64,000 nt of DNA. Origin: JAHJQZ01 sp963676075 (GTDB lineage: Bacteria; Pseudomonadota; Alphaproteobacteria; Rhizobiales; Devosiaceae). The notes below the pieces were generated by a model. The model worked only from the letters and a program-made list of their open reading frames with translations, was not told the origin of the DNA and searched no databases. The DNA is taken from the NCBI GenBank assembly GCA_963676075.2, contig CAXXNZ010000020.1, positions 32,632 through 96,631 of the forward strand, read 5' to 3'. Position 1 is the stretch's first letter. Every line of letters starts with the position of its first letter. The position numbers and the translations under genes are program-made. This document shows positions 42,904-50,973 of this stretch, piece after piece.

Positions 42904-42927
42904 GCCCGGCGCAAGTCTGCGCCGGGC
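42904..42927 (+). terminator. Attenuator hairpin between binding-protein and permease genes
   Basis: GCCCGGCGCA and its complement (10 bp, loop AGTC) are followed by ATTTCCTGTTTT. The stem with a moderate T tract, placed 22 nt after the stop, would let only part of transcription continue. That fits the higher need for the binding protein. Confidence 0.7.
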
Positions 42928-43046
42928 ATTTCCTGTTTTGCGAATGGAATTTGGTGGCATCAAGGGAATGGCACGCGGCGTTCAGCTTCCTGTCGAACGG
43001 ATCATGAGCGGTTGATCGCGGCCATTACCCAATTTGGGGGAAGACA

Positions 43047-44003
43047 ATGGGCGATCTGCTCAAACTCGTATCCAAACGGCTGGGACTGGGACTGCTGACG
43101 CTTCTGGTAGTTTCGGTTCTGATCTTCTTTGCAGTGGAGCTCTTGCCGGGCGACACCGCTGAGGCGATTCTCGGCCAAAGTGCAACGCCGGAGACGGTTG
43201 CTGCCCTGCGCACGCAACTCGGCCTCGACCAGCCAGCGGTGCTTCGCTATTTCAGCTGGCTTTTTCATGCCGTCACCGGCGATTTCGGTGTCTCGGCGGT
43301 TTCCGGCGATCCCGTGTTGCAGATCATCGGCGCACGTTTCGTCAACACGCTGTTTCTGGCCTCCTATGCCGCGGTAATTGCCGTGCCGGTGGCCATCACC
43401 CTCGGCGTGATCGTCGCGCTTTTGCGCAACTCGATCTTTGATCGGGTTGCCAATGTGTTGACGCTGACCTCGATTTCGAGCCCGGAATTTTTCCTCGGCT
43501 ATATCCTCATTCTGTTCTTTGCCGTGAAAATTCCCATGTTCCCGGCGATTGCCAGTCTGTCCCACGACATGACGTTCTTCGAGCTGCTCAACCGCACTTT
43601 CCTGCCGGCGCTCACGCTCGTTCTTGTCGTGACCGCGCACATGATGCGCATGACGCGGGCGGCGATCATCAACCTGCTGGCCTCGCCCTATATCGAAATG
43701 GCGCGGCTCAAGGGGGTTCCACCCTGGAAAGTGGTGGTGATGCATGCCCTGCCCAATGCCTGGGCGCCGATCATCAACGTGGTCGCGCTCAACCTGGCCT
43801 ACCTCATCACCGGCGTGGTGCTGGTCGAGGTGGTTTTCGTTTATCCCGGCATTGGTCAGGCACTGGTCGACGCCGTGTCCAAACGCGACTTCCCCGTGGT
43901 TCAGGCCGCCAGCCTCATCTTCGCCGCGACCTTCATTCTGCTCAATCTCATGGCGGACGTCGGGGCAATCCTGACCAATCCGCGCCTGCGGCATCCGAAG
44001 TGA
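43047..44003 (+). CDS. Peptide-type ABC permease (DppB-like)
   Basis: This 318-residue permease has six hydrophobic segments. DppB-family landmarks are RLGLGLLTLLVVSVLIFFAV at the N-terminus, LPGDTAEAILGQSATPETVAALR, and the EAA loop YIEMARLKGVPPWKVVVMHALPNA, followed by LVEVVFVYPGIGQALVDAVSKRDFPVVQA. A Shine-Dalgarno GGGGGAAGA precedes ATG 43047. It heterodimerises with the DppC-like permease encoded 10 bp downstream. Confidence 0.93.
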   Translation: MGDLLKLVSKRLGLGLLTLLVVSVLIFFAVELLPGDTAEAILGQSATPETVAALRTQLGLDQPAVLRYFSWLFHAVTGDFGVSAVSGDPVLQIIGARFVNTLFLASYAAVIAVPVAITLGVIVALLRNSIFDRVANVLTLTSISSPEFFLGYILILFFAVKIPMFPAIASLSHDMTFFELLNRTFLPALTLVLVVTAHMMRMTRAAIINLLASPYIEMARLKGVPPWKVVVMHALPNAWAPIINVVALNLAYLITGVVLVEVVFVYPGIGQALVDAVSKRDFPVVQAASLIFAATFILLNLMADVGAILTNPRLRHPK

Positions 44004-44013
44004 GGGCGGTGAA

Positions 44014-45078
44014 ATGAATGAATTCGTCATTGGCTATTACGCAGCGCTGATCTTCGCCTCCTGCCTGGCTGCCTATTTCAAATACACCAAGGTGTTCATG
44101 CTGGTGTTTTCGCTGACGCTGGTATCGTTTGTCATCGGCATCATCGGGGGCACCCCGGCGCTTCATGCCGTCACGATCTTTGCCGGACTGCTGGCGCTTG
44201 CCGCCGGTATCTCCTATTCGTTCCGCGAGTTCCTGATCCAGATCTCCAAACCCGGCCTCGCCAAGGAGCTGCGCACCGCACCACTGACCGCGGCGTTCGG
44301 CATGTTCGTCATCTTCACCTATGCAATCGCCGGCATCTTCGCGCCGTGGATTGCGCCCCATGGCGAAGCAGAGGTGATTGCGGGGGCCTTCGCACCGGCC
44401 GACAGCACCATGCTGCTCGGCGCGGACCAGCTTGGCCGCGACATCTTCAGCCGACTGATCTTCGGCGCGCGCAACTCTGTGGGTCTGGCTCTGGTCGGCA
44501 CTTTGGGCGCCTTCGCCATCGGCGCCTTCGCCGGACTGTTCGCCGCCGTCAGGGGCGGCTGGTTCGATCAGATGATGGGACGCGCCGCCGATATCATCAT
44601 GTCGGTGCCATCGCTGGTCTTCGCGCTTTTGATGCTGTCGATCTTCGGCACGAACCTTGCCGTCATCGTCGTCGTGGTGGCGATCATCTACTCGCCGAGG
44701 GTGTTTCGCCTGACGCGGGCCGTCGCCGGCAATGTCGTGGTGATGGACTATATCGAAGCCGCCAAACTCCGAGGCGAACGCGACTGGTATCTGATCCGCA
44801 AGGAAATCCTGCCCAATTGCACCGCACCGCTGATCGCCGAATTCGGGCTTGAGTTCTGTTTCGTCTTCCTGCTCATCGCCGGGCTCAGCTTCCTCGGCCT
44901 CGGCATTCAGCCGCCGACCGCCGACTGGGGATCGATGGTGCGCGAGAACGCAACGTTGATTTCGTTCGGCGACATCACGCCGCTGATCCCGGCGGCCGCC
45001 ATCGCGCTGCTCACGGTTGCGATCAACTTCGTTGTCGACTGGATGCTGTTCCGGTCCTCCGGCCTGAAGGAACGTTGA
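44014..45078 (+). CDS. Peptide-type ABC permease (DppC-like, long N-terminus)
   Basis: This 354-residue DppC-family permease has LLGADQLGRDIFSRLIFGARNSVG, an EAA loop DYIEAAKLRGERDWYLIRKEILPN, and GLSFLGLGIQPPTADWGSMVREN. Compared with typical DppC (about 300 residues), it carries extra N-terminal hydrophobic segments (YYAALIFASCLAAYF and VFMLVFSLTLVSFVIGIIGG), so it probably has eight or more transmembrane helices. It is followed after 1 bp by the ATPase gene. Confidence 0.92.
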   Translation: MNEFVIGYYAALIFASCLAAYFKYTKVFMLVFSLTLVSFVIGIIGGTPALHAVTIFAGLLALAAGISYSFREFLIQISKPGLAKELRTAPLTAAFGMFVIFTYAIAGIFAPWIAPHGEAEVIAGAFAPADSTMLLGADQLGRDIFSRLIFGARNSVGLALVGTLGAFAIGAFAGLFAAVRGGWFDQMMGRAADIIMSVPSLVFALLMLSIFGTNLAVIVVVVAIIYSPRVFRLTRAVAGNVVVMDYIEAAKLRGERDWYLIRKEILPNCTAPLIAEFGLEFCFVFLLIAGLSFLGLGIQPPTADWGSMVRENATLISFGDITPLIPAAAIALLTVAINFVVDWMLFRSSGLKER

Positions 45079-45079
45079 G

Positions 45080-46738
45080 ATGACCAAGTTTTCCGACAAG
45101 GACATCCTGCTCAAGATCCGGAATCTTGAGATTCAGGGCTATTCCGACGAAACCTGGATCGACATCATCAAGGGCGTCGATCTGACCCTGCACCGTGGCG
45201 AGGTTCTCGGCCTGATCGGCGAATCCGGCGCCGGAAAATCAACCATCGGCGCCGCCGCCATGGGCTACGCGCGCGACGGCACGCGGATTTCGGGCGGTAC
45301 CATCGAGTTCGAGGGGATCGAGCTGACCACCGCCACCAAGGCCGAGAAACGCGCCCTGCGCGGTTCCCGCATCGCCTATGTGGCGCAGTCGGCGGCGGCC
45401 AGCTTCAACCCGGCGCACAAGATCATCGACCAGCACACCGAGGCGCCGATCCACTACCGGATGCAGAAGCGCCTCGAAGCGCAGGAAGACGCCATGGAGC
45501 TTTACGAGCGCCTGCGTCTGCCCAATCCGCAGGACATCGGTTTCCGCTACCCGCACCAGGTGTCGGGCGGACAGTTGCAGCGCGCCATGACGGCGATGGC
45601 AATGGCCTGCCGGCCGGATCTAATCATTTTCGACGAGCCGACCACGGCGCTCGACGTGACCACTCAGATCGAGGTTCTGGCCGCGATCAGGGACATCGTC
45701 GACCAGTTCAACACCGCCGCGATCTACATCACCCACGACCTCGCCGTGGTGGCGCAGATGGCCGACACCATCAAGGTCCTGCTCAAGGGCGAGGAAGTCG
45801 AGGAAGCCTCCACCAAGGAGATGCTCGACAACCCGCAGGAGGACTACACCAAGAGCCTGTGGGCGGTGCGCAGCTTCAAGCGGCCACAAAGGTCTCGTCC
45901 CACCGATGGGTCCGAGCCGATCATAGCCGTCAAGAACATCGATGCCGCCTACCCCGGCGGCGGCAAGGTGCTCGAGGACGTCTCGTTCGACATCTACAAG
46001 GGCATGACCGTCGCCGTCGTCGGCGAGTCCGGATCGGGAAAATCAACGACGGCGCGCTGCATCACCGGACTGTTGCCGCCGCTGAGCGGCGAGATCCTGT
46101 GCAAGGGCGAGCCACTGCCGGCGCGCTACAGGAACCGCACCATCGATCAGTTGCGTCAGGCGCAAATGATCTACCAGATGGCCGACACGGCGCTCAATCC
46201 GAAGGTCAAGATCCACGAGATCATCGGCAGACCGGCCCAGTTCTATTCGGGTCTCAAGGGCACCGCGCTCAAGCAGCGCGTCGACGAGCTGCTGGATCTG
46301 ATCGAGCTGGAGCCGTCGAAATACTACGACCGCTATCCGCCCGAACTGTCAGGCGGACAGAAACAGCGCATCGGCATCGCCCGCGCCCTTGCGGCCGAGC
46401 CCGAGTTCATCATTTGCGACGAGGTGACATCGGCCCTCGATCAGCTGGTCGCCGAGGGCATCCTCAAGTTGCTGGACAGGCTGCAGAAGGAATTGGGGCT
46501 GGCCTATATGTTCATCACCCATGACCTCGCCACCGTGCGCTCGATCGCCGACGAGGTCGTGGTGATGCAGCACGGCAAGGTGGTCGAACAAGGCCCCAAG
46601 GACGAAATGTTCACCCCGCCGCATCACCCCTATACCGACCTGCTGTTGTCATCGGTGCCGGAAATGGACCCGGAATGGCTCACCACCGTGCTCGAGGAGC
46701 GCGGCGTCGACAACATCGGCGACGCTGCCGATGTTTGA
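45080..46738 (+). CDS. Fused double ABC ATPase (DppD-DppF type)
   Basis: In this 552-residue protein two peptide-transporter ATPase domains are joined in one chain. Domain 1 has Walker A GESGAGKST (about residue 49), signature SGGQLQRAMTAMAM and Walker B LIIFDEPTTALDVTTQ. Domain 2 has Walker A GESGSGKST (about 315), signature LSGGQKQRIGIARALA and FIICDEVTSALDQ. The fusion replaces separate DppD and DppF. It energises the importer formed by the two upstream permeases. It ends 27 bp before the convergent putA stop. Confidence 0.93.
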   Translation: MTKFSDKDILLKIRNLEIQGYSDETWIDIIKGVDLTLHRGEVLGLIGESGAGKSTIGAAAMGYARDGTRISGGTIEFEGIELTTATKAEKRALRGSRIAYVAQSAAASFNPAHKIIDQHTEAPIHYRMQKRLEAQEDAMELYERLRLPNPQDIGFRYPHQVSGGQLQRAMTAMAMACRPDLIIFDEPTTALDVTTQIEVLAAIRDIVDQFNTAAIYITHDLAVVAQMADTIKVLLKGEEVEEASTKEMLDNPQEDYTKSLWAVRSFKRPQRSRPTDGSEPIIAVKNIDAAYPGGGKVLEDVSFDIYKGMTVAVVGESGSGKSTTARCITGLLPPLSGEILCKGEPLPARYRNRTIDQLRQAQMIYQMADTALNPKVKIHEIIGRPAQFYSGLKGTALKQRVDELLDLIELEPSKYYDRYPPELSGGQKQRIGIARALAAEPEFIICDEVTSALDQLVAEGILKLLDRLQKELGLAYMFITHDLATVRSIADEVVVMQHGKVVEQGPKDEMFTPPHHPYTDLLLSSVPEMDPEWLTTVLEERGVDNIGDAADV

Positions 46739-46765
46739 GGTTGCCTAACGGGATTGCGCTACCGA

Positions 46766-49700
46766 CTAGCCTGACGCGAGCAATTCGACATTGCCGCCGG
46801 CTGCCGTCGTATCGGTGCACACATGCCGTTCGAGAATAAGGAACGGCGTGGGATCATCAGCCGTGATCAGCGGCACGATGACGCCGTCTCGCGCGGCAAG
46901 CACCTGACGGAGGGCTGACAAGTCTGCCTCCGGCGCCTGGCAACAGACCGCATCGAAACCCCGCAGCCGTGTGAGATCGGCAGCATCGAGCTGGCCCGAC
47001 ACGCCGTCATCCCCCGTAACATCGGGTGCGATCACGATCGGCGAGCACCCTGCCCCCAGTGCAGCTTTGGCCTGTTCCCGTGCCCGCTCAGCGCCCGGCC
47101 CCAGACACAGAACGACGCCGCGTGCATAGGTGCTGAGCGCGTTAGCTTCTCCCGTCGGACCGGGCATGGCAACGGTGTGGCGCACCGGACGCTCAACCTT
47201 GAGCCCGTCGATCCGCGCCTGCACCTGTTGCCAATCGGCTGATGGTCCGCCAGAGAGCGGATAATGATGTGTATCCGTGCGGCTGAACCGCCGGACATAA
47301 TGCGGCCCGCCGGCTTTCGGCCCGGTGCCGGACAGGCCCTCGCCGCCGAACGGCTGCGAACCGACGATGGCGCCGATCTGGTTGCGGTTGACATAGACGT
47401 TGCCGACCGGAACCTGCGCCACGACATGATCGACGCGCGAGGCGATGCGCGAGTGCATGCCGAATGTCAGACCATAGCCGCTCTCGGCGATGGCGCGGCA
47501 CACGCTGTCGATCTCCCCGGACCGATAGGTGGCGACGTGAAGAACCGGACCGAAGATTTCCTCCTGGACATCCTCGATGCCCCGCACGGAAATCAGCGCC
47601 GGCCCGACGAAAGTCCCGGTCTCCGGCACATCGAGCTGCTTGATCAGCCGTCCGTCCTTACGGGCCGCCTCCACATGGGCGGTGATTTTCGCCCGTGCAG
47701 GCTCGTCGATGACCGGCCCGACATCACTGGCGAAGCGCCAGGGATCGCCGACCGTAAGCTGGTCCATGGCGCCCTCAAGCATACGCAGCAGCGGCGCGGC
47801 AATGTCCTCCTGCACATAGAGAACGCGCAGCGCCGAGCAGCGCTGGCCGGCGGACTGGAAAGCAGAAGCAACGATGTCGCTGACCGCCTGCTCGATCAGG
47901 GCGCTTGAATCGACGATCATTGCATTGATGCCGCCGGTCTCGGCGATGAGCGGCGCGTCGGGGCTGAGATGTTGCGCCATGTTGCGGTTGATCGCGGTCG
48001 CGGTCGGCAGCGAGCCGGTGAAACACACCCCGGCGATGTCCTTATGACTGGACAGCGCCCCACCGACCTCCGCGCCCGCCCCCGGCAGCAGTTGCAGACA
48101 CGCAAGCGGCACCCCGGCGGCGTGGAACAGCCTCACCGCCAAAAAGGCGGTGATGGAGGTCGCCTCCGCCGGCTTGGCCAAAACGCCATTGCCGGCGGCC
48201 AGCGCCGCGGCGATCTGGCCGGTGAAGATGGCCAACGGAAAATTCCACGGTGAAATACAGGCGAACACCCCACGCGGCGCGGTCGGGCCGACCTCGACCT
48301 GATGGGCGTAATAGTTGAAGAAGTCGATGGCCTCTCGCAGTTCGGCGACGGCATCGTTTGGCGTCTTGCCGGCTTCCCGGGTCAGCACGGCGAAGAATTC
48401 ACCGGCATTGTCGGCATAAAGTTCGGCTACCCGCCGCAGGCACGACGCACGGGCTGCCGCATCGACGTCCTCCCAGCTTCGCGCCACGGCAACGGCGGCC
48501 TCGACATCGGTTTGCGTCGCGTAGGTGACGGTGCCGACGCGATCGCTGGGGTCGGCGGGATTAACGACAGGATGCGTTTCGCCACTTCCGCTCTCGGCCG
48601 CAATCAGAGGGCCGACCGTCCAGGTGCTGGCCTTGTGACCGGAGCGCGCGCTGTTATAGCGCTCCTGCTCGGCAGGATAATCAAGCGCCCAGCCCGGCGA
48701 ATTCGCCCGGTCGGGCTGGAAGATATCTCCAGGCGCGACCACACCCGGCCCCACCCGGCCAGGCAGATGTGCCAGCCGCTCGAAGGGGTCGAAGGCAATG
48801 TCGGCGCTCGTCACCGTTTCGTCGGCCAATTGGTTGACGAATGAGGAGTTGGCGCCATTCTCGAGCAGGCGGCGCACGAGATAGGCCAAAAGCTCGCGAT
48901 GATTGCCGACGGGGGCGTAGATCCGGCACGGCGTGCCGTGATCGCGGACAAGCACCTCATGCAGCGCCTCACCCATGCCGTGCAGACGCTGGAACTCGTA
49001 GCGCGCACCGGGCCGGGCGATTTCGAGGATGGCAGCAACCGTCGCCGCATTATGGGTCGCGAACTGCGGATAAAGGCGATCCGAGAGTTCGAACAGCCGT
49101 CGCGCACAGCTGAGATACGACACGTCCGTTGCCGATTTGCGGGTGAACACCGGGAAGTCCGCGAGATTGTCGACTTGCGCCGCCTTGATCTCGCTGTCCC
49201 AATAAGCGCCCTTGACCAGACGCAGGCACATGCGCCGGTTGTGCCTCTCGGCCAATTCATGCAGCCAGTCGATGACCGGCAGCGCGGCGCGCTGATAGGC
49301 CTGAACCACGACGCCGAAGCCGTCCCAGCCGGCCAGCGTCTCATCGGCAAACACCCGTTCGATGACATCGAGCGACAGCTCAAGCCGGTTGGCTTCCTCG
49401 GCATCGATGGTCAAGCCGATACCGGCCTCGCGCGCCATGCGCGCCAGCTCCAGCACACGCGGCACCAGCTCGTTTATGATCCTGTCGCGCTGCATCCCTT
49501 CGTAGCGGGGGTGCAGTGCCGACAGCTTGACCGAAATGCCGGGATTGGCGACGGCATCGTCATGCGGCGCGGCGGCAGAGATCTGTTTGATCGCACTGCT
49601 GTAGGCGTCGAAATAGGCTGCGGCGTCATCCGCTGTGACGGCGGCTTCGCCGAGCATGTCATAGGAATGGGTGTAGCCGCGGGCTTCGAGCTTTTTGGCG

Positions 49701-50209
49701 CGCCGCATGCCAGCTGTGATCGTCTGGCCGAGGACGAACTGGCCGGCCAGCACGCGCATGGCCGTCACCACGCCGGTGCGGGTGAACGGGCGCGCAATTG
49801 GGGCCAGCAGCGACCTCTGGACAGCCGCTGTCGCCAGAAGCGCCGCCGAAGCCGCATTCGACGCCAGCGAGCCAGACAGCGACATATGCCGGATCCAGTC
49901 CTGACCGCTGAGCTTGTCGCCGATCAACGCGTCCCGGCTGGCCGCGTCGGGAATGCGCAACAGAGCCTCGGCGAGCGTCATCAGCGACACGCCTTCAGCG
50001 GTGTCGAGACCGTACTCGCTCAGGACCTGGTTGAGCGGCGATATCCGTCCGGACTTACGGACACGCTCGACCAGATCGATGGCCCGATTGCGGATACGCT
50101 CGCGCTCGTCCTCGCCATATCCGCCAACGGCAATCAGCTCATTAAGGACATCGGCTTCGGCCCGGGTTGTCTGGCTGCGGATGCGGTCAAGCAGAGCGTC
50201 AGGTGTCAT
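46766..50209 (-). CDS. putA: Bifunctional proline dehydrogenase / P5C dehydrogenase PutA (type B)
   Basis: PutA oxidises proline to glutamate in two steps with substrate channelling. Residues about 130-430 are the FAD proline dehydrogenase barrel (SVKLSALHPRYEGMQ, LTIDAEEANRLELSLDV, CLRLVKGAYWDSEIK, FATHNAATVAAI). Residues about 500-980 are the aldehyde dehydrogenase (ISPWNFPLAIFTGQIAAALA, VCFTGSLPTA, LIAETGGINAMIVDSSAL, catalytic Cys in SAGQRCSALRVLYV, NVYVNRNQIGAIVGSQPFGG). The last about 130 residues form the extra ALDH-like C-terminal domain ending HVCTDTTAAGGN, which defines type B. There is no N-terminal RHH DNA-binding domain, so it does not repress itself. The divergent Lrp-type protein takes that role. 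Confidence 0.96.
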   Translation of the reverse strand: MTPDALLDRIRSQTTRAEADVLNELIAVGGYGEDERERIRNRAIDLVERVRKSGRISPLNQVLSEYGLDTAEGVSLMTLAEALLRIPDAASRDALIGDKLSGQDWIRHMSLSGSLASNAASAALLATAAVQRSLLAPIARPFTRTGVVTAMRVLAGQFVLGQTITAGMRRAKKLEARGYTHSYDMLGEAAVTADDAAAYFDAYSSAIKQISAAAPHDDAVANPGISVKLSALHPRYEGMQRDRIINELVPRVLELARMAREAGIGLTIDAEEANRLELSLDVIERVFADETLAGWDGFGVVVQAYQRAALPVIDWLHELAERHNRRMCLRLVKGAYWDSEIKAAQVDNLADFPVFTRKSATDVSYLSCARRLFELSDRLYPQFATHNAATVAAILEIARPGARYEFQRLHGMGEALHEVLVRDHGTPCRIYAPVGNHRELLAYLVRRLLENGANSSFVNQLADETVTSADIAFDPFERLAHLPGRVGPGVVAPGDIFQPDRANSPGWALDYPAEQERYNSARSGHKASTWTVGPLIAAESGSGETHPVVNPADPSDRVGTVTYATQTDVEAAVAVARSWEDVDAAARASCLRRVAELYADNAGEFFAVLTREAGKTPNDAVAELREAIDFFNYYAHQVEVGPTAPRGVFACISPWNFPLAIFTGQIAAALAAGNGVLAKPAEATSITAFLAVRLFHAAGVPLACLQLLPGAGAEVGGALSSHKDIAGVCFTGSLPTATAINRNMAQHLSPDAPLIAETGGINAMIVDSSALIEQAVSDIVASAFQSAGQRCSALRVLYVQEDIAAPLLRMLEGAMDQLTVGDPWRFASDVGPVIDEPARAKITAHVEAARKDGRLIKQLDVPETGTFVGPALISVRGIEDVQEEIFGPVLHVATYRSGEIDSVCRAIAESGYGLTFGMHSRIASRVDHVVAQVPVGNVYVNRNQIGAIVGSQPFGGEGLSGTGPKAGGPHYVRRFSRTDTHHYPLSGGPSADWQQVQARIDGLKVERPVRHTVAMPGPTGEANALSTYARGVVLCLGPGAERAREQAKAALGAGCSPIVIAPDVTGDDGVSGQLDAADLTRLRGFDAVCCQAPEADLSALRQVLAARDGVIVPLITADDPTPFLILERHVCTDTTAAGGNVELLASG

Positions 50210-50325
50210 AGGCCGTCTCCAGTGGGGGAAACGCCCAAACTATCATACGTCTGCCTTGCCATGATGACCAAGAATAGGCAGAATTGCGCCCTATCAGACC
50301 CATTTTTGGCGAGATATTGGTAAAT

Positions 50326-50805
50326 ATGGCCTCAGAGAGTGTCCATAATAGGCAATTGGACAGTTACGACAGGAAGATCATCCATCATCTCGTCGCGGAC
50401 GGACGCATGCCGGTCACGACGCTTTCGAGCCTGGTCGGCCTGTCCAAGACACCATGCCAGAAGCGCCTCAACCGGCTCATCGCCGACGGATACATCACCG
50501 GCTTCCGGGCCATGCTCGATCCGAAAAAGCTCGACATCGAGCACATCGCCTTTACCGAAGTGAAGCTCACCGACACCCGCGAACAAGCCTTGCGCACCTT
50601 CAACGCGGCTGTTGCCGAGATCGCGGAAATCGAGCAGTGCCACATGATCGCGGGACCGTTCGACTATCTGCTCAAGGTGCGGACGCGAAACATCGAGGCC
50701 TATCGCAAGGCCTTGGGCGAGCGCATCTCGACGCTGCCCTTCGTGGCCAGCACCTCGACCTATGTCTCGATGGAAACGGTCAAGGACGTTCAGGTCCAGA
50801 TCTGA
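50326..50805 (+). CDS. putR: Lrp/AsnC family regulator, PutR-type
   Basis: This 159-residue Lrp-family protein has an N-terminal HTH (LDSYDRKIIHHLVADGRMPV, LVGLSKTPCQKRLNRLIADGYI) and a C-terminal RAM/ACT domain (AFTEVKLTDTREQALRTFN, IEQCHMIAGPFDYLLKVRTR). It is divergent from putA with a 116-bp gap. PutR in Agrobacterium and Rhodobacter is exactly such an Lrp-type, proline-responsive activator of putA. ATG 50326 starts the conserved region; a start 14 codons upstream exists. Confidence 0.9.
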   Translation: MASESVHNRQLDSYDRKIIHHLVADGRMPVTTLSSLVGLSKTPCQKRLNRLIADGYITGFRAMLDPKKLDIEHIAFTEVKLTDTREQALRTFNAAVAEIAEIEQCHMIAGPFDYLLKVRTRNIEAYRKALGERISTLPFVASTSTYVSMETVKDVQVQI

Positions 50806-50936
50806 ACCCGCGCCCTACTGGCGTCAGAACACCTCGCCGACCGCCTTGACGGTCGCCGCCGCGATGATGTCGGCTTCCGTCTCGGTCAGACCAAGGCACC
50901 GGTTTTGGCGGCACTTCCGACAAGACCGAGATTGGC

Positions 50937-50960
50937 GATACCGGCCACTACGCCGGTATC
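50937..50960 (-). terminator. Hairpin after the RND operon
   Basis: GATACCGGC and its complement (9 bp, 6-nt loop) lie 14 bp after the RND pump stop on the minus strand. No clear T tract is present, so the terminator call is moderate. Confidence 0.5.
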
Positions 50961-50973
50961 GCGGAACACCGAC

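Noticed and set aside
48899..50323. 474-residue plus-strand open frame
   Set aside because: It is antisense to putA. No domain is recognisable and the composition is that of a GC-driven shadow frame.
50824..50936. Minus-strand peptide ETEADIIAAATVKAVGEVF as possible C-terminus of a lost gene
   Set aside because: It looks protein-like, but it is only about 20-35 residues with an apparent shift, and I could not assign a family.
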